Source of the DNA: Artemisia argyi
Taxonomy: Eukaryota; Streptophyta; Magnoliopsida; Asterales; Asteraceae
Direction: 5' to 3'
NCBI GenBank assembly: GCA_030686995.1
Contig: CM060704.1
Span: forward strand, 114,616,042-114,680,041
Length of the DNA: 64,000 bases
In this document: piece by piece, positions 1 to 13,340 of the stretch
Layout of the letters: each line of letters opens with the position of its first letter
How positions within the stretch are numbered: the first letter of the stretch is position 1
Notes under the pieces: generated by a model
Told to the model about the DNA's origin: nothing
The model's input: the letters and a program-made list of their open reading frames with translations, nothing else
Databases searched by the model: none
Translations under genes and position numbers: made by a program

Positions 1-2474
1 TTTCACCAAACCCTCTCCAAACTCATTAATAACTTCACCTACACCCTCACTTTCCCCCTCCTCATTAAATACTCACCAAACACCACAACTGCCCACCTTC
101 CCCTTTCCCGCCAAAATAATTTTGAAGGCTGAGATCACCTAAAGCCCATCCAACGGCTTGTATTGAAGTGGGAAAAGTCAGAGAAACCTCCAAGGTCTAT
201 TTAATTGAAGAAAAAAAGGAGAAGCAGTAGTTAGTTTAGCAGTAGAGTAGTATTGGGTAGTTGTAGTTTTTAGTCCTTAGTGCAATTAAAAACCATGTAA
301 TATTTTCTTTGCTGATTTAATCTTCATGTACTTTAGCTTATGTTGTAATCTCTTTTCAATATAAGTACTCCAGTTTTCAAGTTCCAATCTTTGTACTCAA
401 TTTTCAGTTTTAAAATAAAAGTTAAGTTTAGCACAAAAGCTCATTGTCAAAGCTGGCTATGGTTGGTGGATGTTTTTGGTAATAGAACTTCATGGGAAGT
501 ACTAGGTTGGTTGGGATTGATCTTAGTACCTCAGTGTATGCTTGGAAGCAATTGTAAGCTCCTAACTCAATTTTTGTGTTTAACTACTACAGTGCTTTTT
601 AGCTGTACATTCATGCTTCTTTCTGCCTATTAAGCTTAGTTAAGTTAGGATATTGCTTAAAATAGTTTAGTGGCTTATTAGATTCAGTTGTGTTGAAGTT
701 TGCAGTCTTAACTGTTTGATAGCTATAAATCTTAATTCTAAGTATTTGTAGTTTAATCTATTGTTTCTATGCTGATTTCAGTTTATTTAATCATAGTACA
801 ATTGTAGAAATGAGAATCATGGATTAAATCAGTAGGTTGCTTGTACAAATCCATTTTCAGTCATTAAAGGGAGTGTTTGGCACAGGGAATAACCCTGTGC
901 ATTTGTGATTTTTTGTGATGAAATCTTATTTAGACATGTCATATTAGGTTGTTGTAGATCATGTAAACCACAAAATTCAGTCCTTGTTCACCCAAAAGTC
1001 AAAACACCATTTGATTCACCTTGACAGTTAACTGTCAAGGTTTGTGGTTTTCCAATCCTACCCATTTCAACTTAATGATGTCATTTTAGCTTAATTCACC
1101 CTTAGTATCACTAATTACACCAATCTAAGTTAGTTAGACCTGATTAAAACTCACAAAAGTCAAAGTATCCAAGTTTTCTTCAAAAGTCAAACTAGCACAT
1201 CTCAGATTTTTACAAAAGTTCTAGCAATTTTAATGAATTTTGTGTTTGATCTCTTGGCCTGAAACTTGTTATTATGTGTTGTCTACTAGCTTAACTTTGT
1301 GTTTCCATCATTTGTATATTTTTATGAATTTTTCCTTGGGCCCCATAGCCACCCAAAGTGAGCTGCAGGGCTGAGCATTGCCCTGTTCACAGCAGCATCA
1401 CCACCACCACCACCACTTGGTGGTGGTTTTCTGGCCACCCTTGTGGGTCCCAGTGCCCAACCTTGGTTCCTTACAACCCCCTTCCTACCACACACCACAT
1501 TTTGACCATGGCTTTGACCTGGGAACCCCTGGGTCCCACCTGAATTGACCTCACAAATATGTCCCCATTTTCAGTCCTCACTCAAGTTTCTAAGTGCTTA
1601 TTTGCTAGCTTATTGCTTAATCTGTGGTCCTCACTTGCTTATTCCAGCTTATTCATGTTCACTTTACTAGTTTAAACTAGAATCAGACATAGTGGGTCCC
1701 ACTTGAGGCCATTTTAGCTTATTTTGCTCCTTGGTCAACAAAAGTCAACTGTTGACCAAATAAGCACCTCAAGTGCTTATTTTTGATTTTCATAAAAGTT
1801 GTTTTTGTAAAAGTTTGTTGTTTTTAGTTGTAAAATAAGTTTCTAAAATAAAAATCCAGAAAAATCAACTTAATTTTAAGTGATAGTTTCTATTTAATGT
1901 AATTTAATTTTAATTTTCATTTTTAAATTTTAATTAAGTACTTAGCTATTTTATATTTTTCTTAAATTACTCATATATTAAAGTATTTATAATAATTTAT
2001 TCAGATTTTTATTTTGTCATTAAGTATTTATTAGATTTAATCTTAGTTTTATTTATAATTAATTAATAATTAGTTTTAAATAGCATAATTAGTTTTTATT
2101 AAGTAAAACCTAGTTTTTATATTTTTTATAGCTTTTATATGATATAAAATAATTTTAGAAATTTTATTAGAATTTTTACTGTTCATTTAGTATTTTTCTT
2201 AATTTAGAATAGTTTAATTAGGTAATTAGTAATTAATTAGTAATTAATTAATAGAAAAATCACAAAAAGACAAAAATACTTATTTTTATTTTTAAAACTT
2301 ATTTTCAGTTATTTTATAATTTTAGAAATTTTATTTTCATTTTTCTAGTATTTAATTAATATTGTATTATAACGACCCGGGGAAACCACTATATTCCGCG
2401 GAGCATTGACTCTAAGCCTTTGATCTTGTTGACCATCACCTGGTCAATTTAGGTTGACTGTTTGGAGCCAATCA
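1..2474 (+). repeat. Athila left LTR, 3' portion only
   Basis: Position 125 (GGCTGAGAT) aligns with 9776 in the right LTR, so roughly the first 850 bases of this LTR lie before the window. Similarity to the right LTR runs to about the CCAATCA at 2468-2474. It contains no gene; the short open frames at 391 and 1358 are chance. The stretch 1900-2350 is extremely AT-rich. Confidence 0.75.
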
Positions 2475-4738
2475 CTATTGTTGTCCCAGCCATCGTGGCT
2501 GATAGTTTTGAGCTCAAAACCGGGTTACTTAATCTTGTAACCTCAAGTCAGTTCTACGGTTTTGAGAGAGACGATCCTCATGCTCATATTCGATGGTTCA
2601 ATAAAATCACATCGACCATCAAGTACAAAAATGTCCCGTGTGAAGCAATCAAGCTTCTTCTCTTCCCATTCTCCCTCGAGGGTCTAGCCCAGATTTGGCT
2701 TGAGAAACAACCCCCTCGATCTATTGAGACATGGGAAGATCTGGTAAAAAAGTTTATGAATGAATTCTTCCCACCTTCTAAGACCACGAGTCTTAAAAAT
2801 GAGATCACAAAATTCACTAAAAAATATGATGAATCATTTGGTGAAGCGTGAGACCGTTTCAAAGAATTACTTCGCAAGTGTCCACATCATGGTTTCTCTG
2901 AGTTGATGCAACTCGATACTTTCTACAATGGCGTGAGCCAAGTTGATCAGGATTCTCTCAATGCCTCCGTGGGAGGTAACTTTTTGAGTAGAACCACCAA
3001 AGAAGCCTTAGCAATCATTGAGAACAAGTCTAAGGTCCGCTCTACACGAAGCAAGCCGGTTGTTTCACAAATTAGTGCGGTTCCTTCCACTTCATCTCCT
3101 TCGAGTCAGTCTAGCACCGATGCTAAGATTGACAAACTTACTGAGGCTATTCAAGCTTTGGTTCTCGCCCAGACTAAGAAAGTTTCATTTCCACAACATC
3201 CTCCACCTGCTGAGGTTAAAAAAGTGGAAGTCTGTGTAACTTGTGGTGGGCCGCATAACTACTACAATTACACAGCTACTGATGGTTCTCCGTTTGAAGC
3301 TCATGCTATAGCCGGGTCATCTAATCAAGGAGGCAATCAATACCGCCCTCCTATGGACCCGAACTACCGTCCTACTCATTATCATGGACCTCCCGGTTTT
3401 AATCAAAACCAAAATGTCCAAAACCGTAACCAGAATCAAAATAGAATGAACCAAGGTTTTCAAAACCAAGGTAACTTCCATCAGGGTCACGGTTTTCAGA
3501 ATCAAAACCAAGGTTTCCAACATCAAAATCAAGGAAACTTTAATCGAAACCAAGGTCAGGGTAATTTCAACCCCGGGTATTTTCATGGAAACAACAACCC
3601 TAATCCGGGTAATTTTCAAAATCAAGGCCCCAATCAGAACAATCGTGCTCAAAATTTTAATAACCAAAATCAAGCCATTGTTCCTACTGGGCCTTCATCT
3701 GACGAGTTGTTAAAACAATTCATGAAGTCCCAAGAAGAGATGAACAAGTTGTTGGTTAGCCAAATTTCTGAAATTAAGAAGTCTTTAAATGAACGACCCT
3801 CGGGCTCAGGAACATTTCCGAGCAACACGATCGCTAACCCGAGGGGCAATGCTAAGGCGATCACAACTAGAAGTGGCGCTTCTTATGATGAACCCGCGAC
3901 TCCTACTACCTCTTCTTTCTCTCCTCCAAAGGTAGTGGAACGTGAACCTGAGGTGACCACGGACAAGGTGCAAACTCCAAGCTCACGAAGTACCGCACAC
4001 GTCCAACCTCAGGTTATTCCTGAAACCAGATGCAAGCCTGGAGTTGTTTTTGAACCACCTGAAACTCCAGTGGACAACCCTAAATCCAAAACTTCTATTC
4101 CTTATCCATCACGTCTCAATGAACAAAAGCTCCACGAAAAAGCTAGTCACCAAATGGATAAATTTTTCCAAATCTTTCAAGATTTGCATTTTGACATTAG
4201 CTTCGTGGATGCTATTCTCTTGATGCCCAAGTTTGCATCAACAATCATGAATCTGTTAAGTAATAAGGAAAAACTCTTTGAGATGGCTAGAACTCCGTTG
4301 AAAGAGCACTGCTCAGCAGTTCTCTTGAAAAAGCTTCCCGAAAAGCTTGGAGACCCCGGAAAGTTTCTCATTCCTTGTATTTTTCCGGGTATGGTTGAAT
4401 GCTTCGCCTTGGCCGATCTTAGTGCTAGCATTAACCTGATGCCATATTCTGTGTGGAAGAAACTCTCTCTTCCCGAACTTACTCCCACGTGCATGACTTT
4501 AGAGCTTGCCGATCGTTCAATATCACGTCCACTTGGCATAGCCGAGGACGTATTCGTTAGAGTGGGAAAGTTCCATTTTCCAGCGGATTTTGTGATTGTT
4601 GACTTTGATGCCGATTCAAGGGTCCCTCTCATTCTTGGAAGGGGATTCCTTAGAACTGGGCGCGCTCTTATCGATGTATTTGAGCATGAGATCACATTAC
4701 GTGTTGGAACTGAAGCAATCACCTTCAACCTTGATTAA
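2475..4738 (+). pseudogene. gag-PR: Athila gag plus aspartic protease, broken
   Basis: Retroelement capsid/nucleocapsid protein and protease. The retrotransposon gag domain (APHA HIRWFNKI-type wording, then SLEGLAQIWLE and PPSKTTSL) runs from 2475 to about 3040. A long Asn/Gln-rich linker with FNQNQN-type repeats follows (3400-3680). The protease core ADLSASINLMP has its probable catalytic Asp codon at 4415-4417; the usual Gly after DL is Ser here. A TGA at 2849-2851 replaces a Trp codon and a TAA at 4736-4738 closes the frame, which otherwise continues. In the nucleocapsid motif (CVTCGGPHNYY, about 3233-3265) the last Cys expected in this family is Tyr. The first ~60 residues of gag are absent: the frame begins directly at the LTR edge with no ATG, so this copy cannot make normal gag. 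Confidence 0.85.
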
Positions 4739-7700
4739 ACATCGAGGTACTCCTCTAATTATGACTCTGAATCGGTAAACCGAATAGATGTCATCGATGT
4801 TGCGGCTGAGGAGTACGCTCAAGAGGTTTTAGGTTTCGTTGATGATTCTACGAGTGAAAATTTCACTCCGTCTTCTTATCCAATCATTGCTAATTCTACT
4901 CATTCCCTCACTCCGTTTGAGGGAAGTGACTTCATCTTAGAATAGATTAAGTCCTTTCTCAAAAGTGATTCGATTCCCGATGGAATCGATAACAAAGAGA
5001 TTGACCCCGAGAGGGATATTCTTCTCCTTGAAAAATTGTTAAATGAAGATCCCTCTCCTCTTCCCGTTCTACCACAACAACTTCATAATCAGGAAATCAA
5101 ATATGTTGAGGAAACTGATGATTTTCCTGTCGAGCTTAAGGACTTGCCGCCTCATCTTGAATATGCATTTCTGGAGGGTGATGATAAATTACCCGTTATA
5201 ATTGCTAAGGATTTAAGTGTTGAGGAAAAGGCTGCTTTAATAAAGGTTTTGAAGTCACATAAGCAGGCAATTTGCTTGGCGACTCTCCGACATCAAGGGC
5301 ATTGACCCTGAATTTTGTACACACAAGATTTTAATGGAGGATGACTTCAAACCGGCAGTCCAACAACAAAGAAGGGTGAATCCAAAAATTCATGAGGTGA
5401 TCAAACAAGAAGTTTTAAAACTCCTTGATGCCGGATTGATTTACCCTACTCGGACAGTCCTTGGGTTAGCCCAATTCACTGCGTTCCAAAAAAGGGTGGC
5501 ATTACTGTTGTCACAAATGAGTAAAATGAGTTGATTCCAACTCGTTTGGTTACGGGGTGGCGTGTCTGTATTGATTATCGCAAGTTAAATGACGCCACCC
5601 GTAAAGATCATTTTCCTCTGCCCTTTATGGATCAGATGCTCGAGAGATTAGCGGGGAATGAGTACTATTGCTTCCTCGATGGTTTCTCGGGTTACTTTCA
5701 GATTCCCATTGATCCGCAAGATCAAGAAAAGACCACGTTCACGTGCCCCTATGGAACTTTTGCATATAAGCATATGCCATTTGGTTTATGTAATGCTTCG
5801 GGCACGTTTCAACGATGTATGATGGCCATATTTTCCGACATGATCGGGAAAACTATGGAGGTCTTTATGGACGATTTTTTGGTCATTGGGGATTCATTTC
5901 AAACATGTCTCTCCCATTTAGACAACATGCTTAAACGTTGTGAAGACACAAGGTTATGTCTAAATTGGGAGAAAAGTCACTTTATGGTCAAAGAGGGCAT
6001 TGTCCTCGGCCATAAAATTTCAAAGAGTGGGATTGAGGTCGACAAAGCCAAAGTTGATGTCATAGCAAAATTACCTCATCCCACTACTGTCAAGGGTGTT
6101 AGGAGCTTTTTGGTTCATGCCGGCTTTTACCGTAGGTTTATTCAAGATTTTTCTAAAATCGCCCGGCCTATGACCCATCTCCTCGAGAAGGATGCTCCTT
6201 TTATCTTCTCTCCCGAGTGCATCGAAGCTTTTGAAATATTAAAGAAAAATCTTACCGAGGCACCGATTCTTGTTGCCCCCGATTGGGACTTGCCCTTCGA
6301 GCTCATGTGTGATTCGAGTGATTATGCGATTGGGGCAGTCTTGGGGCAACGCAAAACAAAACACTTTCAGCCTATACACTATGCAAGCAAGACAATGACC
6401 GAGACTCAAAGTCATTACACCACCACCGAAAAAGAATTATTAGCTGTGGTGTATGCCTTTGAAAAATTCCGGCCATACTTGATATTGACCAAAAGCATAG
6501 TGTATACGGATCACTCGGCTTTGAAGTACCTCTTTGCAAAACAAGTTGCAAAGCCAAGACTACTCCCTTGGGTTCTCCTCCTACAGGAATTTGATATCAT
6601 AATTCGTGATAAAAAAGGAGCTGAGAACCTAGCTGCTGATCATCTCTCCCGATTGGAGAACCCCCACCAAGATGTCTTCGAGAAGAAGGAAATTAATGAA
6701 ACCTTCCCTCTCAAGACACTCAATGCGGTTGCCATTCATGGAGATTCTATTACCCCATGGTTTGCCGACTTCGCAAACTACCATGCGGGTAATTTTGTGG
6801 TGAAAGGGATGTCATCCCAACAGAAGAACAAATTCTTCAAGGATGTCAAACATTATTTCTGGGACGACCCCTACCTGTTTAAAATCTGTGCGGATCAAGT
6901 CATCCGGCGGTGTGTTTATGGTCAGGAAGCCGCTGAAATTCTAAAGGCTTGCCATGCTGGTCCCACGGGGGGCCACCATAATCCAAACTACACCGCCAAA
7001 AAGGTGTTTGATTCCGGCTTTTACTGGCCCACGATCTATAAGGATGCCCAAGAATTGGTCAAATCCTGTGACGCTTGTCAACGTCACGGGAATATTTCAC
7101 AAAAGAATGAAATGCCTCAAAATGTAATCCAAGTTTGTGAAATCTTTGACGTGTGGGGCATCGACTTTATGGGGCCATTTCCATCATCTCATGGAAATAA
7201 GTACATACTCGTGGCTGTTGACTATTTGTCAAAATGGGTTGAAGCGAAAGCTTTACCCACAAATGATGCCCGAGTAGTTATAAAATTCTTGAAAGCTCTT
7301 TTTGCTCGATTTGGAACTCCACGTGCTATAATTAGTGATAGTGGTACGCATTTTTGCAATGATAAGTTCGACAAAGTCATGCAAAAGTATGGTGTAACTC
7401 ACCGTCTTTCTACTGCGTACCACCCTCAAACAAGTGGACAAGTAGAAGTTTCCAATCGGGGCATTAAGAGAATATTATAAAGAACTGTAGGTGAGAATCG
7501 TGCATCGTGGTCAGACAAATTAGATGATGCACTTTGAGCTTTCCGTACGGCATATAAAACACCCATTGGGTGTAAAACATACAAGCTTGTGTACGGAAAA
7601 GCGTGCCATCTTCCGATCGAGCTTGAGCATAAAGCCTATTGGGCTCTCAAGCATGCCAATTTTGACCTCAAAACTGCGGGTGATCACAGGAAAGTTCAAC

Positions 7701-8041
7701 TGAATGAATTGAATGAACTTCGTGATCAAGCTTACGAGAACTCTTTGATCTACAAGGAAAAGACAAAGAAGATTCATGACTCAAAAATCAAGAACCGCGT
7801 TTTCAACGTGGGTGATCGAGTCCTTCTTTTCAACTCTAGACTCAAGATCTTCTCGGGAAAGCTCAAAACCCGATGGACTGGTCCATTCACTATCGCTAAG
7901 GTTTATCCTTATGGTGTCGAATTATCTCAAAATGACGGTCCTAATTTCAAAGTGAATGGACATCGGCTGAAACACTACTTTGGAGAGGACATACCATCCA
8001 TGGTTGTCCCGGATCTCCAAACTTTCCCCAAGGATAATTAA
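4739..8041 (+). pseudogene. pol: Athila pol (RT, RNase H, integrase), broken
   Basis: The longest open part, 5531-7480, is 649 codons. In that numbering RT has a catalytic Asp at 50 ([10 protein letters not shown]) and the FMDD pair at 114-115. RNase H has D261, E301, D327 and D370. Integrase has the HHCC finger (C513, C516) and D545, D603, E639; the last two are separated by 35 residues as in DD35E. Integrase C-terminus continues at 7589-8041. Lesions seen: TAG at 4943, a one-base insertion near 5268, a one-base deletion near 5444, TAA at 5522, TAA at 7478 and TGA at 7535 (in place of Trp). All fragments except 5269-5444 share one frame. It is therefore a dead copy, although the catalytic residues are still legible. 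Confidence 0.88.
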
Positions 8042-8931
8042 ATTCGGGGATCGAGTCAAGCTAGCGACTCGATAAACAAAAACAATAGCACAATACGGGT
8101 TTTCACCTGTATCTCTGATTTCTTTCTACTTTCTACCACCTAAGTGTGGGGGAATGGCTAACCCTCCGCTGTTTGAAAATGTATATATGTATATAAGGTT
8201 TCAAAAAAAATAATAAAAAAAAATGTGTGATTGTATGTACAGATAAATAAAGTGAAAAATACAAAACGATATTCCCACAGTTAGCTTTTAATATTATCTT
8301 CTTACGTTCCAGGATTCGGCATAATAGCCGGGACTTTGAATATTGAGGACAATATTCAATTCTAAGTGTGGGGGAGGGGAAAATTCTAGCGAATTTTATC
8401 ACATTATATTCTCTAGAATCCCCGTTTTTGGCCTAAAATTTTAAATTTTTTTCATTTTATTTCAAAATTTTTGTGGTAATCAGTCCGCCGTATCTAAACG
8501 ACAAAAGGGATTGGCTAATCCAGGAGCAAACGACTCTTGGTAAAGATATCTCAAATCCGTTTACGGCTTACAATTTGCCCAAAATTATATGGTTCCTCAA
8601 CTCCTCATATCCCATAAAGCGAATGAGTTGGCTAGCCCACAAGATTATGGCTTGTGGTAAAGGCAGTGGAAAATCCACAATTGGTAATCAGCTCACCAAG
8701 ATGTTGACTATTCCATCAAGAGCTGGCTAGTCCAGAAGCAAACGGCTTTTGGTAAAGACTAATCAAATCCGTTGACAGCTGGTGGTTTGCTAAAAATCAC
8801 ACGGTTATCAGGTGTGCCACAGTTCTTACACCTGGCTACTCCAGAAGTGATGGCTTTTGATAAAGAGTTTCAAATCCATCAAGTTTTCCAAAAATATTGC
8901 TAGGGACTAGCAATAGTTTAGTGTGGGGGAT
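8042..8931 (+). other. Athila 3' non-coding region with repeated purine-tract and ~100-bp repeats
   Basis: No env-like frame is visible. AGTGTGGGGGA occurs three times (8143, 8364 and 8920). The last copy abuts the right LTR and is the likely polypurine tract for plus-strand priming. Between 8511 and 8890 a block beginning TGGCTA(G/A)TCCA...GGTAAAG recurs about four times (8512, 8629, 8724, 8833), diverged. Confidence 0.6.
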
Positions 8932-10207
8932 TGATGAGTGCTCAAACACTCATCATTTTTGTCGTATTTAAACGGCCAAAACATCCGAAAACGCTCAGAA
9001 ATGCATCAAAATACTAAAAATATCCCATGGATTGTATTTTATACGTTTCAGATGCAAAATGAGCAAAAACAATGAAAAACGAACAAAGTTTACACAATTG
9101 GCAGTTTTAGTCTCCCGACTTTCAAAAATTTACAAAACTAGTCCCTGAGCATTTGTTTTGAAAGGAAAGTCAACCTAAGGCATTTAGAAGTGAAAAATAA
9201 TCAAATTTAGTCATTGGGTAAAAACTTTGGAAAAATTACACTTTTGGTCCCTGTACTTTGCAAATGTGATGAAATCAGTCCCAGGGAATGTTAAAATGAG
9301 AAATAGCTTTTGTGACCTTCATCTTATGGGAATATAACATGTTTGGTCCCTGGATTAACTTTGGAGGATGTGCAACATTGGTCCTTCAAATTAGCATAAA
9401 ATACAAAATTGGTCCTTGTGATTAAAACCAAACAAACCAAACGGACCATTTGTAATTTCTTATGCCAAAACCAAACAAACCAATCCAAAACAAAAACCAC
9501 CCCAGCCCATCCAATTCCCAAGCCCATATATACCCCAGCCCACCATCACTTTTACTAATAAACATAAACGGGTCAAACAAAAGGTCAACACTTCTCACAC
9601 CCCTCTTCTTTGCCGCCTTTAACAAACACCCAGCCCCCATATCCTCTGCAACCCCCAACAATATTGTCCCCCCTCCTCTCCTACCCAGCCAACCTACCCC
9701 CTTCCTCCTCAAACAAAGTCAACCCAGACACCATTATTATCTCCCCCACTCCTTCATAAAACTCCAACAATCCTAGGCTGAGATGAGTGGAGCATCAAAT
9801 CAATAGATGTGGTGTTTCCAGGGTACAAAGACAACACAAAAAAAAGCAGAGACAAAAGTGGAAAAGAAGAGAAAGAAAGAATGCCCTGGTTCAAGTCTTT
9901 TTTATTTTATTTATTAGTATAAGTATTCCATTGTAAGCCTTTAATGGCAGTTAGTTAAGTAGTCAAGTAATAGTAGTTATGTAATTTAATTTTATTGAAG
10001 CAACTAGTGTAACTTGTAACTCTTCTCAGTAATCAAATTAAGTATCTCAGAAATTTTCTTATCCCAAGTTTACTTGCAATTTCAATTCTTTTTTCTTAAA
10101 TCTTGCTTAAAGTTGTGTTGTTGTTTTTAAGTTTTCATATACTCACCTTAGTTCTCAGAGCTAAAAGGAAAACACAGAAAAAGAAAAAAAAAGTTATTCA
10201 ATAAGAA

Positions 10208-10268
<61 letters not shown>

Positions 10269-12761
10269 GATCAAGAAAGAAAATCAAAAGTGGAAGATGC
10301 TAGGGTGCTGGTTCAGAAAAGAGTAGCAAGGAAGTGGATTGGGTTAGAGCTCATGGGAGCATAGGAATTGAAACATTGGTTCTGGTTCTTTGAGTTCTGT
10401 GGCTTGGCTCAGTTTGTAAGCCCTTCTCAAATTTTTAGCTTAATATGTATTATTAGATTTAATAGTATTTCAAGTTTGTTTCTGCTTATTTATGCTTAGT
10501 ATAAGTTAGTATTTCAATTTAGTAGTTTAAGTCTTTGAATTGCTGTGTAAAAGTTTCAAAACAGATTTGAATGGGGTGTTTAGCACAGGGAGTGTACCCT
10601 GTGTTCTTGTGATAGATTGGTTGTTTGTTTGGCATAGGTAGTTTAGATTAGGTATGTTAGGTTTGTAGAATCATAAAAACTAGTTTAATCTCACCATAAG
10701 TCAAAATCAACTTGATTTGCTTCTCATTAGTTAATCTGTTTCAAATTTGGGTCCTATAATCTTCATATTGTTTTGAAACTGGATTATCTAGCTTATTTTC
10801 ATCACTTATTAGCTTAATATCACTTAATCAGTAAGTAATTTAGAATCAAAGTTCACTAGGGTCAAGTTACCAGCGTAATTAGAAAGTCAACTTTGCAGCT
10901 TTGGAAATTTTTGAATAAATTTGGAATTTTGTATAGAGCTTAATATTAGGAGTTAGGAATTGTGCTTTTAGATTATTGTTATTTTGCTGCTTGTCCCTTT
11001 CATAGCATTTTTTTATAATTTTTAGATTGCTTTGTAAACTGCTTATTTGTTGCTTTGAATTTAGCACTTTTTAGGAAAGTTGCTCTGCTCATTGCCTTAA
11101 CTACTACTTTAATCAGCTTGCATAATTTTTGATAGTTGGCTTGAGTTTGTAAATCTTGTTGATTTTGATAGTTTAACTGGCTAGTTTGTTGATTGCATGC
11201 TTATTTTCCCATCAACAGCTTATTTAAACTGCTTATCTAGGCTCAATATGTTCATCAAATTCACTCCCTACACTGGCTCATCAGTGTAGGTGAGTCAACT
11301 TTGCAAGCCAATCAAAAGCTCATCACTGAGCTTAAGCTTGTGAGCTTTGGCTTTTCATAAAGCCAAGCAACCAGATTTCAAAGTTCAAAGCTCATTTTCA
11401 ACTTTCAGGTTTAATTACTAGGGCTGCTTCAAGTTTGTACTTTGTCCCTTTTCCTTTGTACACTGAACAAGTCAGTGTATAAAAGCCTTTTCACAAGCCC
11501 CTCATAAGCTCTTCAGTGGGTCCCACCCTCTGAGCTTTGTTTTTTTGGAAAGACTACCAACTCATATTGCTACTTCAGTCCTTATTTGGTGCTTACCAAC
11601 TTATTTCACAAGCTCAATCCACCCATAAAGTTGACTGCAGCAGTGAGTGGTTGACTGTGGATAACAATAAGTGCATATTTGCTTTAGCTTGCTTATTCTG
11701 TTGGTTTTTCCTATTGGTTTAACTTCACTCAGGTGCTTTCAGTTGATTACATTTCATTTTCTAGTTTGTGTGCAACTTGTGGCTTATTATAAGCTTAAAT
11801 CCTCATATTCAAGCTTATAAGCTCACTGTTGAGCTTATTTGTGTGCATTGAGCTTATTCTTGAGCCCCAAGTAAAGTTCCTTCACAAATAGTTCATACTT
11901 TTAGTAGATTATCAGTTGTGTAAAAGAAAAAAATAGAAAAAGACAAAAAATTAGAAGTGATAGCTTCTATTTAAGCCACTTTGGCTTATTTTCTGCTTAT
12001 TTATAAGCAAAAGCTATTGTTAAATTTTTCTCAGGCTTCTGTTATCATAATAGATTTTTAGGAATTTTTTTCAGATTTTTCCTTAATCATTTAGTATTTT
12101 TTTTAATTTAGTTTAATTTAAATCAATTAAATAATTAGTTTTTAATTATTAGTAATTAATTAAAAAGTAGGAAAAATAGTTTTTCTGTTTCAAAATTAGT
12201 TTTATATTATTTTAGATTTTTCTAAATTTTATTTTCATTTTTTAGTTTATTTTCATAATTAATCGTAATTTAGGATATATTAGTTAATTAAAAAGTAATT
12301 AATTAATAGTAATTAATTAAATAGTGTAAAAATTATTTTTCTTTTTTCTAAAAATTCTCTTAAGTCATTAGGATTGTAAAAATATAAATTTCACGTTCGT
12401 AGGACTTTGTTTACTCCCGTTTCACTTTTTTATTTGCGCGTTCGCGTTTATTTGTAACTGAAACGCGCGTTTTTAGGTTAAATCACGTTTTTAGGTAATC
12501 TGATCATCAGTAATTGTTAATTAAGTATTTATAAGCCATTTTCCATCATTGTCTCGTAGTGTAACCATAATAATCAAATTCCTTGCCTTTCTGATTAATA
12601 ACCCGATCCTTTAAAACGTTTACAAATACAATTGCACGCCTCGTCGGGACATAACGACCCGGGGATTCCCTAAACTCCTTGGTTAGTTGGTTTTTGACGT
12701 TTGACTTGGTTGACCATTACCTGGTAAACTTAGTTGACCGTTTGGGACCAATCAACTGTCA
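8932..12761 (+). repeat. Athila right LTR, about 3.8 kb
   Basis: It starts TGATGAGTGCTC directly after a G-rich polypurine tract and ends near ATCAACTGTCA. A TATA-like CATATATACC lies at 9524. It includes the (AT)n tract at 10210 and a stretch rich in 'gcttatt' (11200-11850). The exact 3' end is uncertain by about 10 bases, because it rests on where the left LTR stops matching. The open frames at 9324, 9422, 9462 and 11537 are compositional, not genes. Confidence 0.75.
10210..10264. repeat. (AT)n microsatellite
   Basis: About 27 uninterrupted AT dinucleotides inside the right Athila LTR. The left LTR has no equivalent tract, so it arose or expanded after insertion. Confidence 0.95.
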
Positions 12762-13119
12762 TCTTATGGGTGAATTCACCACAATTCCACAATGATTATC
12801 CGAAACACTAAGCCTTAGAGCTTATGCAAAAGTACGATATAGTGGACGATAATTGTTGGTAATTCTTTAATTGGTGAACCCGATACCTAAATCAAAACTT
12901 TGTTATTTTACTCTTAGCAAATTGGTAATAAAAATGTTTTGTAAAACCAATGTTATGAAGTTGTATGCATGCTTCTTCATAAATTATTTTGATCACGTCA
13001 AAATTTAATACCCTTATAAAATTAAGTCGAATGCCATCTAATTAAGAACACTTGAAGTTGTAATTTACGTCATGTGAGAACTTGGCGAGATTGCAATGGA
13101 GAGGTAAATTTCATAAATT

Positions 13120-13147
13120 CATTGCTAGCAGATCAACTGATGTGATG
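13120..13147 (+). other. Leader hairpin copy 1
   Basis: Stem CATTGC/GTGATG (with two G-U pairs) encloses TAG-CAG-ATCAA-CTG-AT. The inner CAG/CTG can also pair. One of six copies in two elements. Confidence 0.6.
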
Positions 13148-13340
13148 GATTTGTGAGTTTGCAGTTTTTAAGTTAGACGAATTAAATTGAGTAGGAAGTG
13201 AGATCTTGGACTCAAGGCATTAAGATGGGGATCAAACATGCTTACAATACAAACGTTTTGTGAAAGTAAATCCCATAAATCTAGGAATTGCAATATGATA
13301 TTGGCAATTATTGTTCGACAATTACCTTGTTGAATACTAT

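Larger units (their letters stand above)
1..12761 (+). mobile_element. Athila-type Ty3/gypsy LTR retrotransposon, old and decayed, 5' end outside the window
   Basis: Order on the plus strand is partial left LTR, gag, aspartic protease, reverse transcriptase, RNase H, integrase, a non-coding 3' region and a right LTR. The integrase follows RNase H, which is the gypsy order. The wording of the RT and of the domain after integrase ([22 protein letters not shown]) is that of the Athila lineage. The two LTRs are clearly related: both have a palindromic block around GCACAGGG...CCCTGTG (869-891 and 10576-10598) and an AACGACCCGGGG block (2371 and 12653). They differ by many substitutions and indels, so insertion is old. 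The element appears inserted in a copia-related element that continues at 12762. Confidence 0.88.

Noticed and set aside
2584..2877. Minus-strand frame opposite the Athila gag
   Set aside because: It is a shadow of the gag coding strand with no family resemblance.
4177..4728. 183-codon minus-strand frame opposite the Athila protease
   Set aside because: It mirrors the protease coding strand, lacks any motif, and the plus strand explains the sequence.
8042..8931. env-like gene in the Athila element
   Set aside because: Some Athila copies have one, but here no frame, signal peptide or membrane segment is visible.
13120..13147. Leader hairpin as a CRISPR-like or tRNA-related repeat
   Set aside because: Copies are few, unevenly spaced and inside plant retrotransposon leaders; no cloverleaf forms.
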